Assembly (NCBI RefSeq): GCF_033807575.1
Contig: NC_084704.1
Coordinates: 35,007,968 to 35,071,967, forward strand
Origin: Cydia pomonella
Taxonomy: Eukaryota > Arthropoda > Insecta > Lepidoptera > Tortricidae
Length of the DNA: 64,000 bases
Direction: 5' to 3'
Part shown: one piece after another, positions 63,286 through 64,000 of the stretch
Layout: each line of letters starts with the position of its first letter
Numbering within the stretch: the stretch's first letter is position 1
Program-made: the position numbers and the translations under genes
The notes under the pieces: model-generated
Database searches by the model: none
What the model saw: the letters and a program-made list of their open reading frames with translations, nothing else
What the model was told of the DNA's origin: nothing

Positions 63286-64000
63286 CGCTACGTTCAACCG
63301 AGGGTTGAAAAGCAGCCTGTGTTTGTAACTTAAGTTGAGGTCAATTTAAACTAGAGACCGGAGGAGCTTGTGGTGAGTGTTTTGAAAATACGTCGGCGGA
63401 GTCTATTTTTGAAGCGTTCGTCACGTACGTTTAGGGACAGGACACCAAAGAGGTTGTTGGAATGGTACAGTAAATTATGTCCATCCTTACAGAGTAATAG
63501 AGCATTAAACGTAGTAATGTTAAAAAGGTTTTGGAATGATAATTTTACGAAAAGTAGGGGAATGTGGGTTAATACGGGATGGTTAAGGAAATTAGATTAT
63601 TGATCGATATATTGAAAAAAGTATTTTAATAAAAATAAGCAAGTAATTGTTATCATTTGGTAATCAATTAAACACTTAAGCAATAAATCAGCAATTACAA
63701 TTACTACAACTTAACCAATCCGATAGCAAAATTTCTATGACTTAAAAACTGTACTTTTATTTTGAATAAGACGAAAGCAAATTTTTAATAATTAAAAGTG
63801 TATTGTACAAACCAAGATAACATTTTATAAGAAGTATGAGTTAATAGTAATTATTGAGGTAACTCACGAATTTTCATTACTAAAGTTGAAAAAAATATAT
63901 ACTGAAACATGTATCCGATATCAGCCTATTTGCTTCTCGTTTTAATTAAAAGTTTAACACAAAAAAATTAACGATCAAATTGAGGAAAAAAAAAACAGAT
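63286..64000. other. Unrecognised; anonymous 77-codon ORF at 63370-63603
   Basis: The plus frame starts at a GTG and reads RTFRDRTPKRLLEWYSKLCP in its first half, with a basic, Trp-containing composition that is not low-complexity. No family is recognised. The remainder to the window end is AT-rich and featureless. Confidence 0.25.

Overview
The window reads as nuclear DNA of a moth or butterfly (Lepidoptera). It is AT-rich, has no prokaryotic gene layout, and is filled with repeat types I associate with that order: tRNA-headed SINEs, LINE 3' ends with short tandem tails, foldback MITEs, CTAG-ended Helitron fragments, and a (GTCT)n-bearing element whose ends carry AGGGTTCCGTA. These family assignments come from memory, not from a search. 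The species cannot be told.

I recognise no host gene, exon set, tRNA, rRNA or CRISPR array. No open frame exceeds 207 codons, and the only recognisable protein similarity is to transposable elements. The window is therefore either intergenic or inside a very long intron.

Layout. 0-12 kb: LINE 3' ends, two nearly identical copies of a 191-bp palindromic MITE plus a third copy, a Harbinger-like MITE and a SINE-in-SINE nest. 12-20 kb: a CR1/Jockey-like LINE end, GTCT and Helitron elements, a 167-bp retroposon with a 15-bp target duplication, and a hAT-like element holding a SINE. 20-32 kb: a 149-bp palindromic MITE, four LINE ORF ends and several foldback elements. 32-40 kb: SINEs, an RTE-like LINE end, a GC-rich foldback and a 577-bp inverted repeat. 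40-43 kb: a three-layer nest in which a LINE tail is split by a DNA transposon, itself split by an RNase H-bearing LINE. 43-53 kb: GTCT elements with nested SINEs, and a long hairpin with about 150-bp arms. 53-64 kb: a LINE ORF interrupted by two SINEs, the longest anonymous ORF, a second LINE ORF end, a SINE with a perfect 16-bp target duplication, and further MITEs.

Best candidate for something undescribed: the DNA transposon at 40109-42721. It has 26-bp terminal inverted repeats, a 4-bp ATAT duplication confirmed against an empty-site paralogue in the same window, nine GTCAGT motifs on both strands, and a broken Lys/Arg-rich ORF that I cannot place in a superfamily. A second theme is that several unrelated palindromic MITEs are flanked by TTA or TAA duplications, which points to PIF/Harbinger-type mobilisation. 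The elements form no pathway; their relationship is parasitic and stratigraphic, with younger insertions splitting older ones.
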